64,000 bases of DNA, from assembly GCA_035548495.1 (NCBI GenBank), contig DASZSV010000043.1:27834-91833 (forward strand), given 5' to 3'. Shown piece by piece: positions 8,303-16,235 of the stretch. Position 1 is the first letter of the stretch. Every line of letters starts with the position of its first letter. The position numbers were made by a program, and so were the translations under genes. This DNA comes from CAILZL01 sp035548495 (GTDB lineage: Bacteria; Pseudomonadota; Gammaproteobacteria; Steroidobacterales; Steroidobacteraceae). The notes beneath the pieces were generated by a model. It saw only the letters and a list, made by a program, of their open reading frames with translations, had not been told where the DNA came from and did no database searches.

Positions 8303-9112
8303 ATGACAAACACAACTTCAATCGCGTTGCTGGGTATCACTGGCCGCATGGGCCGCATGCTGTTAACCGGCATCGAGAATTCCACGGATCTCAAACTGAG
8401 TGGCGGAATGGATTCACCGGACAGTCCCTGGATCAACAAGGACGCCAGTGCATTTGCAGGTCCAATGGCGGCCGGAGTGGTCGTTACTGATGATCCAGTG
8501 ACTGCCATTCGTGATGCACAAGTCGCGATTGCGTTTGCCCTGCCGCAAGTCACGCAAACGATTGCCGATGCATGTGTCAGGCGTCGTTGTCCGCTGATAC
8601 TCGGTACCACGGGACATACAGCCGAACAACGCCGTGCTGTTGATGCGGCTGCTCAATACATTCCGGTTGTGATGACATCCAATTTCAGCCTCGGTGTTAA
8701 TCTGTTGTTCAAACTTGCGGAACAGACAGCGCGGGTGCTCGATGCTGACTACGACATCGAAATCTATGAGGCACATCATCGCAACAAGAAAGATGCGCCT
8801 TCGGGCACCGCCTTAAGTCTGGGTGAAGCGGTTGCCAAAGGTCGCGGCGTATCGTTGCAGGACAAGGCGGTCTACCAACGTTATGGTGATACCGGTGTAC
8901 GTGAACGTGGCAGCATTGGATTCTCTGTTGTGCGTGGCGGTGACATTATTGGTGATCACACCGTGACGTTTGCCGGTATTGGCGAACGCATTGAACTCAC
9001 GCATCGTGCCAGCGATCGCATGGCCTTTGCGCAGGGCGCATTGCACGCAGCACGTTGGGTGGTTGGCAAGCCCGCAGGAATGTATTCGATGCAGGATGTG
9101 CTGGGAAATTAG
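8303..9112 (+). CDS. dapB: 4-hydroxy-tetrahydrodipicolinate reductase
   Basis: DapB reduces 4-hydroxy-tetrahydrodipicolinate with NAD(P)H in the lysine and diaminopimelate pathway, feeding both protein and peptidoglycan synthesis. The protein is 269 aa, typical. The nucleotide-binding motif GITGRMGRM is at residues 11-19. The catalytic region EAHHRNKKDAPSGTAL (157-172) holds the conserved His pair and the substrate-binding Lys. The ATG at 8303 is 36 bases after dnaJ. The TAG stop lies inside the left arm of a 169-base inverted-repeat element that separates dapB from carA. Confidence 0.97.
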   Translation: MTNTTSIALLGITGRMGRMLLTGIENSTDLKLSGGMDSPDSPWINKDASAFAGPMAAGVVVTDDPVTAIRDAQVAIAFALPQVTQTIADACVRRRCPLILGTTGHTAEQRRAVDAAAQYIPVVMTSNFSLGVNLLFKLAEQTARVLDADYDIEIYEAHHRNKKDAPSGTALSLGEAVAKGRGVSLQDKAVYQRYGDTGVRERGSIGFSVVRGGDIIGDHTVTFAGIGERIELTHRASDRMAFAQGALHAARWVVGKPAGMYSMQDVLGN

Positions 9113-9279
9113 AACCCACCTCAAAATTACTGCGCTCGATACGTTGCCTCCATACTGTGCTCCCATGTTTTCAACTGGACCTCATGTATCGGCATATGCA
9201 TTCCAGCTCCTGCGCTCCGGCTCATATCCAACATACTTGGGCAAATTATCTTCGCTCGCAACATTTTGAGATGGGTTCT
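9111..9279. repeat. Inverted-repeat element between dapB and carA
   Basis: Arms 9111-9127 (AGAACCCACCTCAAAAT) and 9263-9279 (ATTTTGAGATGGGTTCT) are reverse complements with one mismatch over 17 bases. The interior has no credible gene. Its right half (CTGCGCTCCGG, then GCTCG and ACATTTTGAGA) recurs at 22235-22294, so this is a dispersed, MITE-like or REP-like element. The left arm includes the last two bases of the dapB stop codon. Confidence 0.65.
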
Positions 9280-9415
9280 GGTTTCGTCAAATACCGACAA
9301 TGAATAATTTGTTGCGGAAAATTGTTCAACAAAAACCAGATTTCCATGGACCTCGGCGACGCACTCGCGTAAACTCCTGCGCCTTAGCACGCGGGTGATT
9401 TTATTGCTTGACGGG

Positions 9416-9430
9416 GTAGGTAGTACCTAC
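9416..9430. promoter_or_regulatory. Candidate operator upstream of carA
   Basis: GTAGGTA-G-TACCTAC is a perfect 7-bp palindrome about 60 bases before the carA ATG. It directly follows a TTGACG hexamer (9408-9413) that could be a -35 element. A dimeric regulator of carAB (arginine or pyrimidine responsive) is a guess. It does not resemble the E. coli ArgR box closely. Confidence 0.3.
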
Positions 9431-9489
9431 ACCGCTTTCCGCATGCCTGTGTCCTGCTAACAGTTTTTAACACGAGGGGCTGCACCTTA

Positions 9490-10674
9490 ATGAGCTCTGC
9501 ATCTGCGGTTCTGGCGCTTGAAGACGGTACGGTATTTCATGGTCGTTCTGTTGGCGCCAGAGGAAACACTACCGGCGAGGTTGTATTCAATACGGCCATG
9601 ACCGGCTATCAGGAAATATTGACTGACCCTTCTTACTGTCGCCAGATTGTTACCCTGACCTATCCGCATATCGGCAACACCGGTACCAACGCCGAAGACA
9701 TGGAATCGCATGCGATCTATGCAGCTGGTCTGATCATTCGTGATTTGCCGCTGTTGCATTCCAGCTGGCGCGCCACCGAATCACTGGAGACTTTTCTGCA
9801 ACGTGGCAAGGTGGTTGCCATTGCGGATATCGACACGCGCAAGCTGACGCGCATTCTTCGCGAAAAAGGCGCGCAGGCGGGTTGCATCATGGCAGGTGAC
9901 AAGATCGACCCCAACGTTGCAGTGCTGGCTGCAAAGAAATTTCCCGGTCTCAAGGGGATGGATCTGGCGAAGGTGGTCAGTACCAAGCTCGCTTATCAGT
10001 GGAATGACGGCACGCACTGGGGGGATGTCGTGGGGCCGGAATCGCGCCCCGGCACACGCCGGCATGTGGTGGCTTATGATTTTGGCATCAAGCGCAACAT
10101 TCTGCGTTTGCTTGCTGATCATGGTTGCCGTGTCACTGTCGTACCGGCACAGACACCGGCGCTTGATGTGCTGACCATGAATCCCGACGGTATTTTTCTT
10201 TCCAATGGTCCCGGTGATCCCGAACCGTGTACTTATGCCATCGAAGCCATTCAGCGCTTTATTGAAACCAGCATTCCGATTTTCGGCATTTGTCTGGGAC
10301 ATCAATTGCTGGGGCTTGCCACCGGTGCAAAGACCATGAAAATGAAATTTGGCCATCATGGCGCCAATCATCCGGTGATTGAATTGGCATCCGGCCGGGT
10401 GTTCATCTCCAGCCAGAATCATGGCTTTGCCGTGGATGAAGCGACATTGCCGGGCAACGTCAAAGCAACGCATCGTTCGTTGTTTGACGGTTCTTTGCAG
10501 GGGCTGGAACTGACCAATCAGCCTGCGTTCAGTTTTCAGGGCCATCCCGAAGCCAGCCCCGGTCCGCATGAATTGCAGTATCTGTTCTCGCGGTTCATTA
10601 CCTTGATGGATCAACGTGCCGCAGGAATGGGATATGCCGGCGCACATCAGGCAACGCAAACCACCGCAACCTAA
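9490..10674 (+). CDS. carA: Carbamoyl-phosphate synthase small subunit
   Basis: CarA is the glutamine amidotransferase subunit. It releases ammonia from glutamine and channels it to CarB for carbamoyl phosphate, the shared precursor of arginine and pyrimidines. The protein is 394 aa. The N-terminal CPSase domain starts ALEDGTVFHGRSVGA and contains FNTAMTGYQEILTDPSY. The class I GATase domain (about 195-380) has the catalytic Cys268 in FGICLGHQLLGLATGA and the His/Glu partners in GHPEASPGPHEL. carB begins 11 bases after its stop. A 210-base leader with a palindrome lies upstream. Confidence 0.97.
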   Translation: MSSASAVLALEDGTVFHGRSVGARGNTTGEVVFNTAMTGYQEILTDPSYCRQIVTLTYPHIGNTGTNAEDMESHAIYAAGLIIRDLPLLHSSWRATESLETFLQRGKVVAIADIDTRKLTRILREKGAQAGCIMAGDKIDPNVAVLAAKKFPGLKGMDLAKVVSTKLAYQWNDGTHWGDVVGPESRPGTRRHVVAYDFGIKRNILRLLADHGCRVTVVPAQTPALDVLTMNPDGIFLSNGPGDPEPCTYAIEAIQRFIETSIPIFGICLGHQLLGLATGAKTMKMKFGHHGANHPVIELASGRVFISSQNHGFAVDEATLPGNVKATHRSLFDGSLQGLELTNQPAFSFQGHPEASPGPHELQYLFSRFITLMDQRAAGMGYAGAHQATQTTAT

Positions 10675-10685
10675 TCAAGTGAAAG

Positions 10686-13600
10686 ATGCCAAAACGTACT
10701 GACATCAAAAGCATTCTGATCATCGGCGCCGGTCCCATTGTGATCGGCCAGGCGTGTGAATTCGATTACTCCGGCGCGCAAGCCTGCAAAGCGCTCAAGG
10801 AAGAAGGCTATCGCGTGATACTGGTGAACTCCAATCCCGCGACCATCATGACCGATCCTGAAATGGCGGATGCGATTTACATCGAGCCGGTTCACTGGCG
10901 CACGGTGGAACGCATCATTGCAAAGGAAAAGCCCGACGCCTTGCTGCCCACCATGGGTGGACAGACCGCATTGAATTGCGCGCTTGATCTGGTGCGCAAC
11001 GGCGTGCTGGAAAAATACAAGGTGGAATTGATCGCCGCATCGCGCGAAGCCATCGACATGGCGGAAGATCGCGAGAAGTTCCGCAACGCCATGCGCGAGA
11101 TTGGACTGGAATCGCCGCGTTCACGCATTGCGCATACCATGGAAGAAGCGCTGGCCGTACAGGCCGAGATCGGTTTCCCCACCGTCATTCGTCCGTCATT
11201 CACCATGGGTGGATCCGGCGGCGGCATTGCCTACAATCGTGAAGAGTTCGAAGCCATTGTGGCGCGAGGTCTTGATGCATCGCCAACCAGCGAGGTGCTG
11301 CTGGAAGAATCCGTGATCGGCTGGAAAGAATTCGAGATGGAAGTGGTGCGTGATCGCAAGGACAACTGCATCATCGTCTGCTCCATTGAAAACTTTGATC
11401 CCATGGGCGTGCACACCGGCGACTCCATTACCGTTGCACCGGCACAGACACTTACTGATCGTGAATATCAGCGCATGCGGGATGCTTCCATTGCCGTGCT
11501 GAGAAAAATCGGTGTGGAATGCGGCGGCTCCAATGTGCAGTTCGCAGTCAGTCCCGATGATGGACGCTTGCTGGTGATTGAAATGAATCCACGCGTATCG
11601 CGTTCGTCCGCGCTCGCGTCGAAAGCAACAGGCTTTCCCATCGCCAAAGTCGCGGCGAAACTTGCCGTCGGCTACACGCTGGATGAACTGAGAAACGACA
11701 TTACCGGCGGCGCCACACCGGCATCGTTTGAGCCCACCATTGATTACGTAGTGACAAAGATTCCACGCTTCACCTTTGAAAAATTTCCAGGCGCAAATAC
11801 CCGTCTTACAACACAGATGAAATCCGTCGGCGAAGTGATGGCCATGGGCCGCAACTTCCAGGAGTCGTTGCAAAAAGCATTGCGTGGACTTGAAGTCGGC
11901 ATCGATGGCCTGGTGCCATTGCTCAAGTTGCCATTGTCCGATACGGATGCGGACATGCTGCGTGAAGAACTGCGCATGCCGGGAGGACAGCGCATTCGTT
12001 ATGTTGCTGATGCATTCCGCGCAGGCTGGCCGCTGGAAGAGGTGCATCGCTACTGCCGCATTGATCCGTGGTTCCTGGTGCAGATACAGGATCTGATCAG
12101 TGAAGAGAAACGCATCACTGAACAAGGGCTGGAAATTTTTGAAGCCAATCGTTTGCGGCAACTCAAGCGCAAGGGATTTGCCGACAGTCGTCTTGCCAAA
12201 TTGATCGGCATTGACGAAACGTCAGTGCGCCGCCGCCGCCAGCGATTGAATGTGCGTCCGGTGTACAAGCGCGTGGATACCTGCGCGGCCGAGTTTGCAA
12301 CATCAACGGCCTACATGTATTCCACTTACGATGAAGAGTGCGAAGCGCGACCGGGCGACAAAAAGAAAATCATGATTCTGGGTGGCGGCCCCAACCGCAT
12401 TGGTCAGGGCATCGAGTTCGACTATTGTTGTGTGCATGCCGCGTTCGCCTTGCGTGACGCGGGCTATGAAACCATCATGGTCAACTGCAATCCAGAAACC
12501 GTTTCCACTGATTACGATACCTCGGATCGTCTGTACTTCGAGCCATTGACGCTTGAAGATGTACTGGAAATCATCGACAAGGAAAAACCCATCGGGGTCA
12601 TTGTGCAATATGGCGGACAAACGCCGCTCAAATTGTGTCGTGCGCTGGAAGCAGCCGGTGCGCCGATCATTGGCACCTCGCCGGATGCCATCGATGTCGC
12701 GGAAGATCGCGAGCGCTTCCAGCAGCTTGTCAATCAACTGGCGTTGAAACAACCACCCAATCGTACTGCACGTACTGAAGATGCGGCCGTGCAGGCAGCA
12801 AAAGACATAGGCTATCCGCTGGTAGTGCGTCCCTCGTATGTGCTGGGCGGTCGCGCGATGGAAGTGGTGTTCACTGAAGCTGATTTGCGCACCTACATGA
12901 ATGAAGCGGTCACGGTATCCAACGACAGCCCGGTGCTGCTGGATCGTTTTCTGGATGTCGCGACCGAAGTGGATGTCGATGCCATTTGTGATGGCGACGA
13001 TGTGTACATCGGCGGCATCATGGAACATATCGAACAAGCCGGCGTGCACTCCGGCGATTCCAGTTGTTCGTTGCCACCCAACAGTTTGAGTGCGGAAGTG
13101 CAGGCGGAATTGAAAGTGCAGACTCGCAAGCTGGCACTGGCATTAAAAGTGGTTGGCCTGATGAATATTCAATTCGCCATTCAGCACGGAATCATCTATG
13201 TGCTGGAAGTGAATCCCCGCGCTTCGCGGACCGTGCCGTTTGTATCGAAGGCAACGGGTGTGCCGCTGGCGAAGATGGCCGCGCGCGTGATGACCGGTGA
13301 AAAACTCAAGGCGCTTGATCTCATCACGGAACGCATACCGAAATTCTTCTCGGTAAAGGAAGCCGTGTTTCCCTTTGCCAAGTTCCCGGATGCCGATCCC
13401 ATTCTCGGCCCGGAAATGAAATCCACCGGCGAAGTAATGGGCACCGGCCGCAGCTTTGGTGAAGCCTATGCAAAAGCGCAACTCGCATCGGGTGTGGTGT
13501 TGCCAACGCGCGGCGTATGCCTGTTAAGTGTGCGTGAGCGTGACAAGGAGCAGGTGGCAGCGCTGGCGAAAAAACTGATTGATCGCGGCTTTGAACTGGT

Positions 13601-13925
13601 GGCAACGTCGGGCACAGCCAAGGTGATTGAGACAGCGGGCCTGCCGGTGCGTGCCGTGAACAAGGTGCGTGAAGGCCGTCCGCACATTGTGGACATGATC
13701 AAGAACGATGAAATTTCGTTGATTGTGAATACCACCGAAGGCAAACAGGCAACGCTGGAATCGCGTTCTATCCGTCGCGAAGCCGTGCATCGCAAAGTGA
13801 CTTACTACACCACCATCAATGCAGCGTTTGCAACCTGTGAAGCACTGGATCATCTTGATTCAGGCGAAGTCAATCAATTGCGTGATTTGCACAACGAAGT
13901 TGCACAGAAAGAGGTTGGCACATGA
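10686..13925 (+). CDS. carB: Carbamoyl-phosphate synthase large subunit
   Basis: CarB uses two ATP, bicarbonate and ammonia from CarA to make carbamoyl phosphate. The protein is 1079 aa, near the usual 1073. It shows the duplicated ATP-grasp architecture: the first half begins SILIIGAGPIVIGQACEFDYSG, the second begins near residue 560 with IMILGGGPNRIGQGIEFDYC. An oligomerisation segment lies between them (about 400-550). The last about 140 residues form the MGS-like allosteric domain (LATSGTAKVIETAGL), where UMP and ornithine act in characterised enzymes. Its stop overlaps the greA start (ATGA). Confidence 0.98.
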   Translation: MPKRTDIKSILIIGAGPIVIGQACEFDYSGAQACKALKEEGYRVILVNSNPATIMTDPEMADAIYIEPVHWRTVERIIAKEKPDALLPTMGGQTALNCALDLVRNGVLEKYKVELIAASREAIDMAEDREKFRNAMREIGLESPRSRIAHTMEEALAVQAEIGFPTVIRPSFTMGGSGGGIAYNREEFEAIVARGLDASPTSEVLLEESVIGWKEFEMEVVRDRKDNCIIVCSIENFDPMGVHTGDSITVAPAQTLTDREYQRMRDASIAVLRKIGVECGGSNVQFAVSPDDGRLLVIEMNPRVSRSSALASKATGFPIAKVAAKLAVGYTLDELRNDITGGATPASFEPTIDYVVTKIPRFTFEKFPGANTRLTTQMKSVGEVMAMGRNFQESLQKALRGLEVGIDGLVPLLKLPLSDTDADMLREELRMPGGQRIRYVADAFRAGWPLEEVHRYCRIDPWFLVQIQDLISEEKRITEQGLEIFEANRLRQLKRKGFADSRLAKLIGIDETSVRRRRQRLNVRPVYKRVDTCAAEFATSTAYMYSTYDEECEARPGDKKKIMILGGGPNRIGQGIEFDYCCVHAAFALRDAGYETIMVNCNPETVSTDYDTSDRLYFEPLTLEDVLEIIDKEKPIGVIVQYGGQTPLKLCRALEAAGAPIIGTSPDAIDVAEDRERFQQLVNQLALKQPPNRTARTEDAAVQAAKDIGYPLVVRPSYVLGGRAMEVVFTEADLRTYMNEAVTVSNDSPVLLDRFLDVATEVDVDAICDGDDVYIGGIMEHIEQAGVHSGDSSCSLPPNSLSAEVQAELKVQTRKLALALKVVGLMNIQFAIQHGIIYVLEVNPRASRTVPFVSKATGVPLAKMAARVMTGEKLKALDLITERIPKFFSVKEAVFPFAKFPDADPILGPEMKSTGEVMGTGRSFGEAYAKAQLASGVVLPTRGVCLLSVRERDKEQVAALAKKLIDRGFELVATSGTAKVIETAGLPVRAVNKVREGRPHIVDMIKNDEISLIVNTTEGKQATLESRSIRREAVHRKVTYYTTINAAFATCEALDHLDSGEVNQLRDLHNEVAQKEVGT

Positions 13926-14398
13926 AACGTGCTCCGTTAACAAAAACAGGCGCAGAGAAGTTGCGTGCGGAATTGAAACGTCTCAAGACCGAAGATCGTC
14001 CGCGCGTGATCCAGGCGATTGCGGAAGCGCGCAGCCATGGTGATTTGAGCGAGAACGCCGAGTATGCCGCTGCGCGTGAACAGCAGAGTTTTATTGAGGG
14101 CCGCATCAAGGAAGTGGAATCCCTGTTGTCCAATTCCGAAATCATCGATGTCGCTTCAATTGCAGCCACTGATCGCGTGGTGTTCGGCGCCACCGTTGAA
14201 CTGGAGCCGGAAGAGGGTGGCAGCAAAGTTGTCTATCAAATCGTCGGCGATGCCGAAGCCGATATCAAGGTCGGCTTGATTTCTGTTTCATCGCCCATTG
14301 CACGCGCGATGGTGGGTAAGAGTGAAGGCGATGTGGTTGAAGTGACCGCACCCGGTGGTGTGCGTAGCTACGAGATTGTGACGATCAAGTACGTTTGA
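13922..14398 (+). CDS. greA: Transcription elongation factor GreA
   Basis: GreA rescues backtracked RNA polymerase by stimulating transcript cleavage through the secondary channel. The protein is 158 aa, the normal size. The N-terminal coiled coil carries the start motif PLTKTGAEKLRAELKRLK and the tip acidic pair within SENAEYAAAREQQ. The C-terminal FKBP-like domain ends YEIVTIKY. The start overlaps the carB stop by four bases, so the two are translationally coupled in a carA-carB-greA operon, as in many beta- and gammaproteobacteria. It converges with yhbY. Confidence 0.97.
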   Translation: MKRAPLTKTGAEKLRAELKRLKTEDRPRVIQAIAEARSHGDLSENAEYAAAREQQSFIEGRIKEVESLLSNSEIIDVASIAATDRVVFGATVELEPEEGGSKVVYQIVGDAEADIKVGLISVSSPIARAMVGKSEGDVVEVTAPGGVRSYEIVTIKYV

Positions 14399-14470
14399 TT
14401 TTCTCTTTGCGAATCAGCGTTGCCACCTTGCCGACGCGCGCTGTCGTTGGATGTTTCACTAAGCCATTTT

Positions 14471-14488
14471 CGAGAAAGCGGGAATGAC
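14471..14488. repeat. Copy of the GCGGGAATGAC dispersed repeat
   Basis: CGAGAAAGCGGGAATGAC matches the right half of the palindromic unit GTCATTCCCGC-GAAA-GCGGGAATGAC seen elsewhere in the window (19090-19170, 34594-34613, 34731-34756, 43465-43489). It lies in the convergent greA-yhbY gap, which shows no other structure. Confidence 0.5.
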
Positions 14489-14537
14489 TTTCCACTTTAC
14501 ATTTACTGAATAAGTAGAAATCAAACGCAATAGTTAG

Positions 14538-14849
14538 CTAGTTATCCGGGAGCACAATCTTCGGCTTGTCCTTGCGAGCGCGATAGAACACGCCAATATT
14601 CCCAATGCGGGTGACAAACTCGCTTGTAGTTCGTTTTCCTAACTCTTCAAATATCTCATCGCGCATTTCGCGATCACCAACACGCACACTCACCTTGATC
14701 AGTTCATGTGCATTCAAGGCGCCATCCATTTCCTTGGTGATGGCGGCAAGTTTTTCTTCACTATCGCTGTTGCTGCCGACCATGACAATGGGATGCAGCG
14801 GATGCGCAAGGCCGCGCAGGTGTTTTTTCTGACGTTCGGTGAGTGACAT
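14538..14849 (-). CDS. yhbY: Ribosome-associated RNA-binding protein YhbY (CRS1-YhbY domain)
   Basis: YhbY is a small RNA-binding protein associated with 50S assembly precursors in E. coli. The product is 103 aa, one complete CRS1-YhbY domain. Visible family features are SLTERQKKHLRGLAHPLHP at the start, VMVGSN, the basic patch around VRVGDREMRDEI, and RIGNIGVFYRARKDKPKI at the end. The ATG at 14849 fits the family start; the frame runs four codons further upstream. In many relatives yhbY lies next to rlmE, facing away from it. Here an acetyltransferase gene is inserted between them. Confidence 0.93.
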   Translation of the reverse strand: MSLTERQKKHLRGLAHPLHPIVMVGSNSDSEEKLAAITKEMDGALNAHELIKVSVRVGDREMRDEIFEELGKRTTSEFVTRIGNIGVFYRARKDKPKIVLPDN

Positions 14850-14915
14850 AACAAGGATCAAATTGAATTGAGATGCGGCAGTTTATCGCAGTCCTTCGCT
14901 GGTCATATGTATTTG

Positions 14916-15386
14916 TTAGCGCGGCCGTTTTACAGCAATGTCGAAATGCATGACGTCTTCGCGCACACCCAGCTTTTCGTACAACGCGATAGCGGGATCA
15001 TCGCCGTAGTCAGCCTGAACATAAATGACCCAGGCGTCACGTTCTGTCGCGATCCCGCGTAAATACTCAATTAATGCTGTTGCAACCCCGCGGCGGCGAT
15101 ACGCTTCGGCCACCGCCAGATCGTAGATGTAGATTTCGCTGCGTTCCTGCTCGAACTTGATCAATTCGTAGGCGACCAGCCCGCCAATCACTTCACCGTT
15201 TGCATGTGCTGTCAACACAAACACAGAATCATTGTCCAACAGCTTCCGCAGATAGGCCTCGCCGGCAGGCTTGCAGCGGTAATTTTCAGGATCGCAGAAC
15301 GCATCGGCAAACAGCTGATTAAGCTGGCGTAGCTCATGGATGTCGATTGACGACAGCCGGAGCACAGTGAAAGCGGGGCCGGACAT
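14916..15386 (-). CDS. GNAT N-acetyltransferase, AAC(3)-I aminoglycoside acetyltransferase-like
   Basis: The 156-aa product is a complete GNAT-fold acetyltransferase. From memory, it closely matches AAC(3)-I enzymes, which acetylate the 3-amino group of gentamicin-class aminoglycosides with acetyl-CoA. The segments FEQERSEIYIYDLAV (residues about 79-93), RRRGVATALIEYL (97-109, the acetyl-CoA loop), VIYVQADYGDDPAIALYEKLG (about 119-139) and REDVMHFDI (140-148) line up with the resistance proteins. The N-terminal 40 residues are less similar. It is chromosomal, with no integron or transposon features nearby, and lies between yhbY and rlmE. It could be an ancestral resistance enzyme or act on another amine. 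The ATG at 15386 is the likely start. Family is confident; substrate is not proven. Confidence 0.85.
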   Translation of the reverse strand: MSGPAFTVLRLSSIDIHELRQLNQLFADAFCDPENYRCKPAGEAYLRKLLDNDSVFVLTAHANGEVIGGLVAYELIKFEQERSEIYIYDLAVAEAYRRRGVATALIEYLRGIATERDAWVIYVQADYGDDPAIALYEKLGVREDVMHFDIAVKRPR

Positions 15387-15493
15387 CGATGCTCCATTTG
15401 ACGAAAATGATCACCAGGTATCCAAACGAGCGGGCAAGGCACAATGTCCATTACAATGACATTTGTTTAATCCAATATTCAGCAAACCGTTCC

Positions 15494-16120
15494 ATGCCCA
15501 AGCGAACCAAGTCCAGCGCACGCTGGTTGGAAGAACACGAAAGCGATCCTTACGTCAAAGCGGCTCGCGCTGCCGGGTATCGTTCGCGTGCGGTGTACAA
15601 GCTGGAGGAAATCCAGCAAAGTGATCGTCTGCTCAAACCCGGTATGACGGTGGTCGATCTTGGTGCTGCTCCGGGTGGCTGGAGTCAGTATGCGGCGCGC
15701 GCGCTGCAAGGCAAGGGGCGAATCGTAGCGCTCGACATTTTGCCGATGGATGCCATTGTTGGTGTCGAATTCATTCAGGGCGATTTTGGCAGTGATGAAG
15801 TGCTGGCGGAACTTGAAAAACAATTGGGCGATGAGCGTCCGCACCTTGTAATGTCAGACATCGCCCCCAATACGGTGGGCATTGCGGATGTGGACCACCT
15901 GAGGGCGATGCATTTAGTCGAATTAACCCTGGATTTTGCTGAAAAACACCTTGCGCATGGCGGTGACTATCTGGTGAAGGTATTTCAGGGGCGTGATTTC
16001 CCGGCCTTTGTGCAACGATTGCGGCGTTTGTTTCAAACTGTGAAAACGCGCAAGCCCAAGGCATCCCGGTCGCGCAGTGCAGAGCTTTACTTGTTGGCAC
16101 GCGGGTTTGGGATGGTGTAG
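15494..16120 (+). CDS. rlmE: 23S rRNA 2'-O-methyltransferase RlmE (FtsJ/RrmJ)
   Basis: RlmE methylates the ribose of U2552 in the A-loop of 23S rRNA late in 50S assembly, using S-adenosylmethionine. The protein is 208 aa. The SAM-binding motif VDLGAAPGGWSQ is at residues 54-65. The catalytic tetrad K36, D122, K162 and E197 can be read off, each two residues before its E. coli counterpart (K38, D124, K164, E199). The ATG at 15494 gives the family start PKRTKSSARWLEEHESDPYV; the frame extends 35 codons further upstream without similarity. ftsH follows after 115 bases, the usual pairing. Confidence 0.97.
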   Translation: MPKRTKSSARWLEEHESDPYVKAARAAGYRSRAVYKLEEIQQSDRLLKPGMTVVDLGAAPGGWSQYAARALQGKGRIVALDILPMDAIVGVEFIQGDFGSDEVLAELEKQLGDERPHLVMSDIAPNTVGIADVDHLRAMHLVELTLDFAEKHLAHGGDYLVKVFQGRDFPAFVQRLRRLFQTVKTRKPKASRSRSAELYLLARGFGMV

Positions 16121-16235
16121 TGTGGCGCCAGTCATTTCCGGTGTATCGCAATCCACGATCAGCGAGTTGCAGCAGCGGCAGTGGGCAGGGTTTTGAGATT
16201 GCGTTGAAAGTGCCCTCAATGCGCAGGAGATTGTC

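Noticed and set aside
11196..12161. Long minus-strand open frame inside carB
   Set aside because: It is antisense to a perfectly conserved part of carB, is rich in His, Cys and Gln as such shadows are, and has no ribosome site or recognisable similarity.
14916..15386. RimI-type ribosomal protein acetyltransferase as the identity of the GNAT gene
   Set aside because: The conserved blocks around YIYDLAV and VQADYGDDPA are specific to the AAC(3)-I group and not to RimI.
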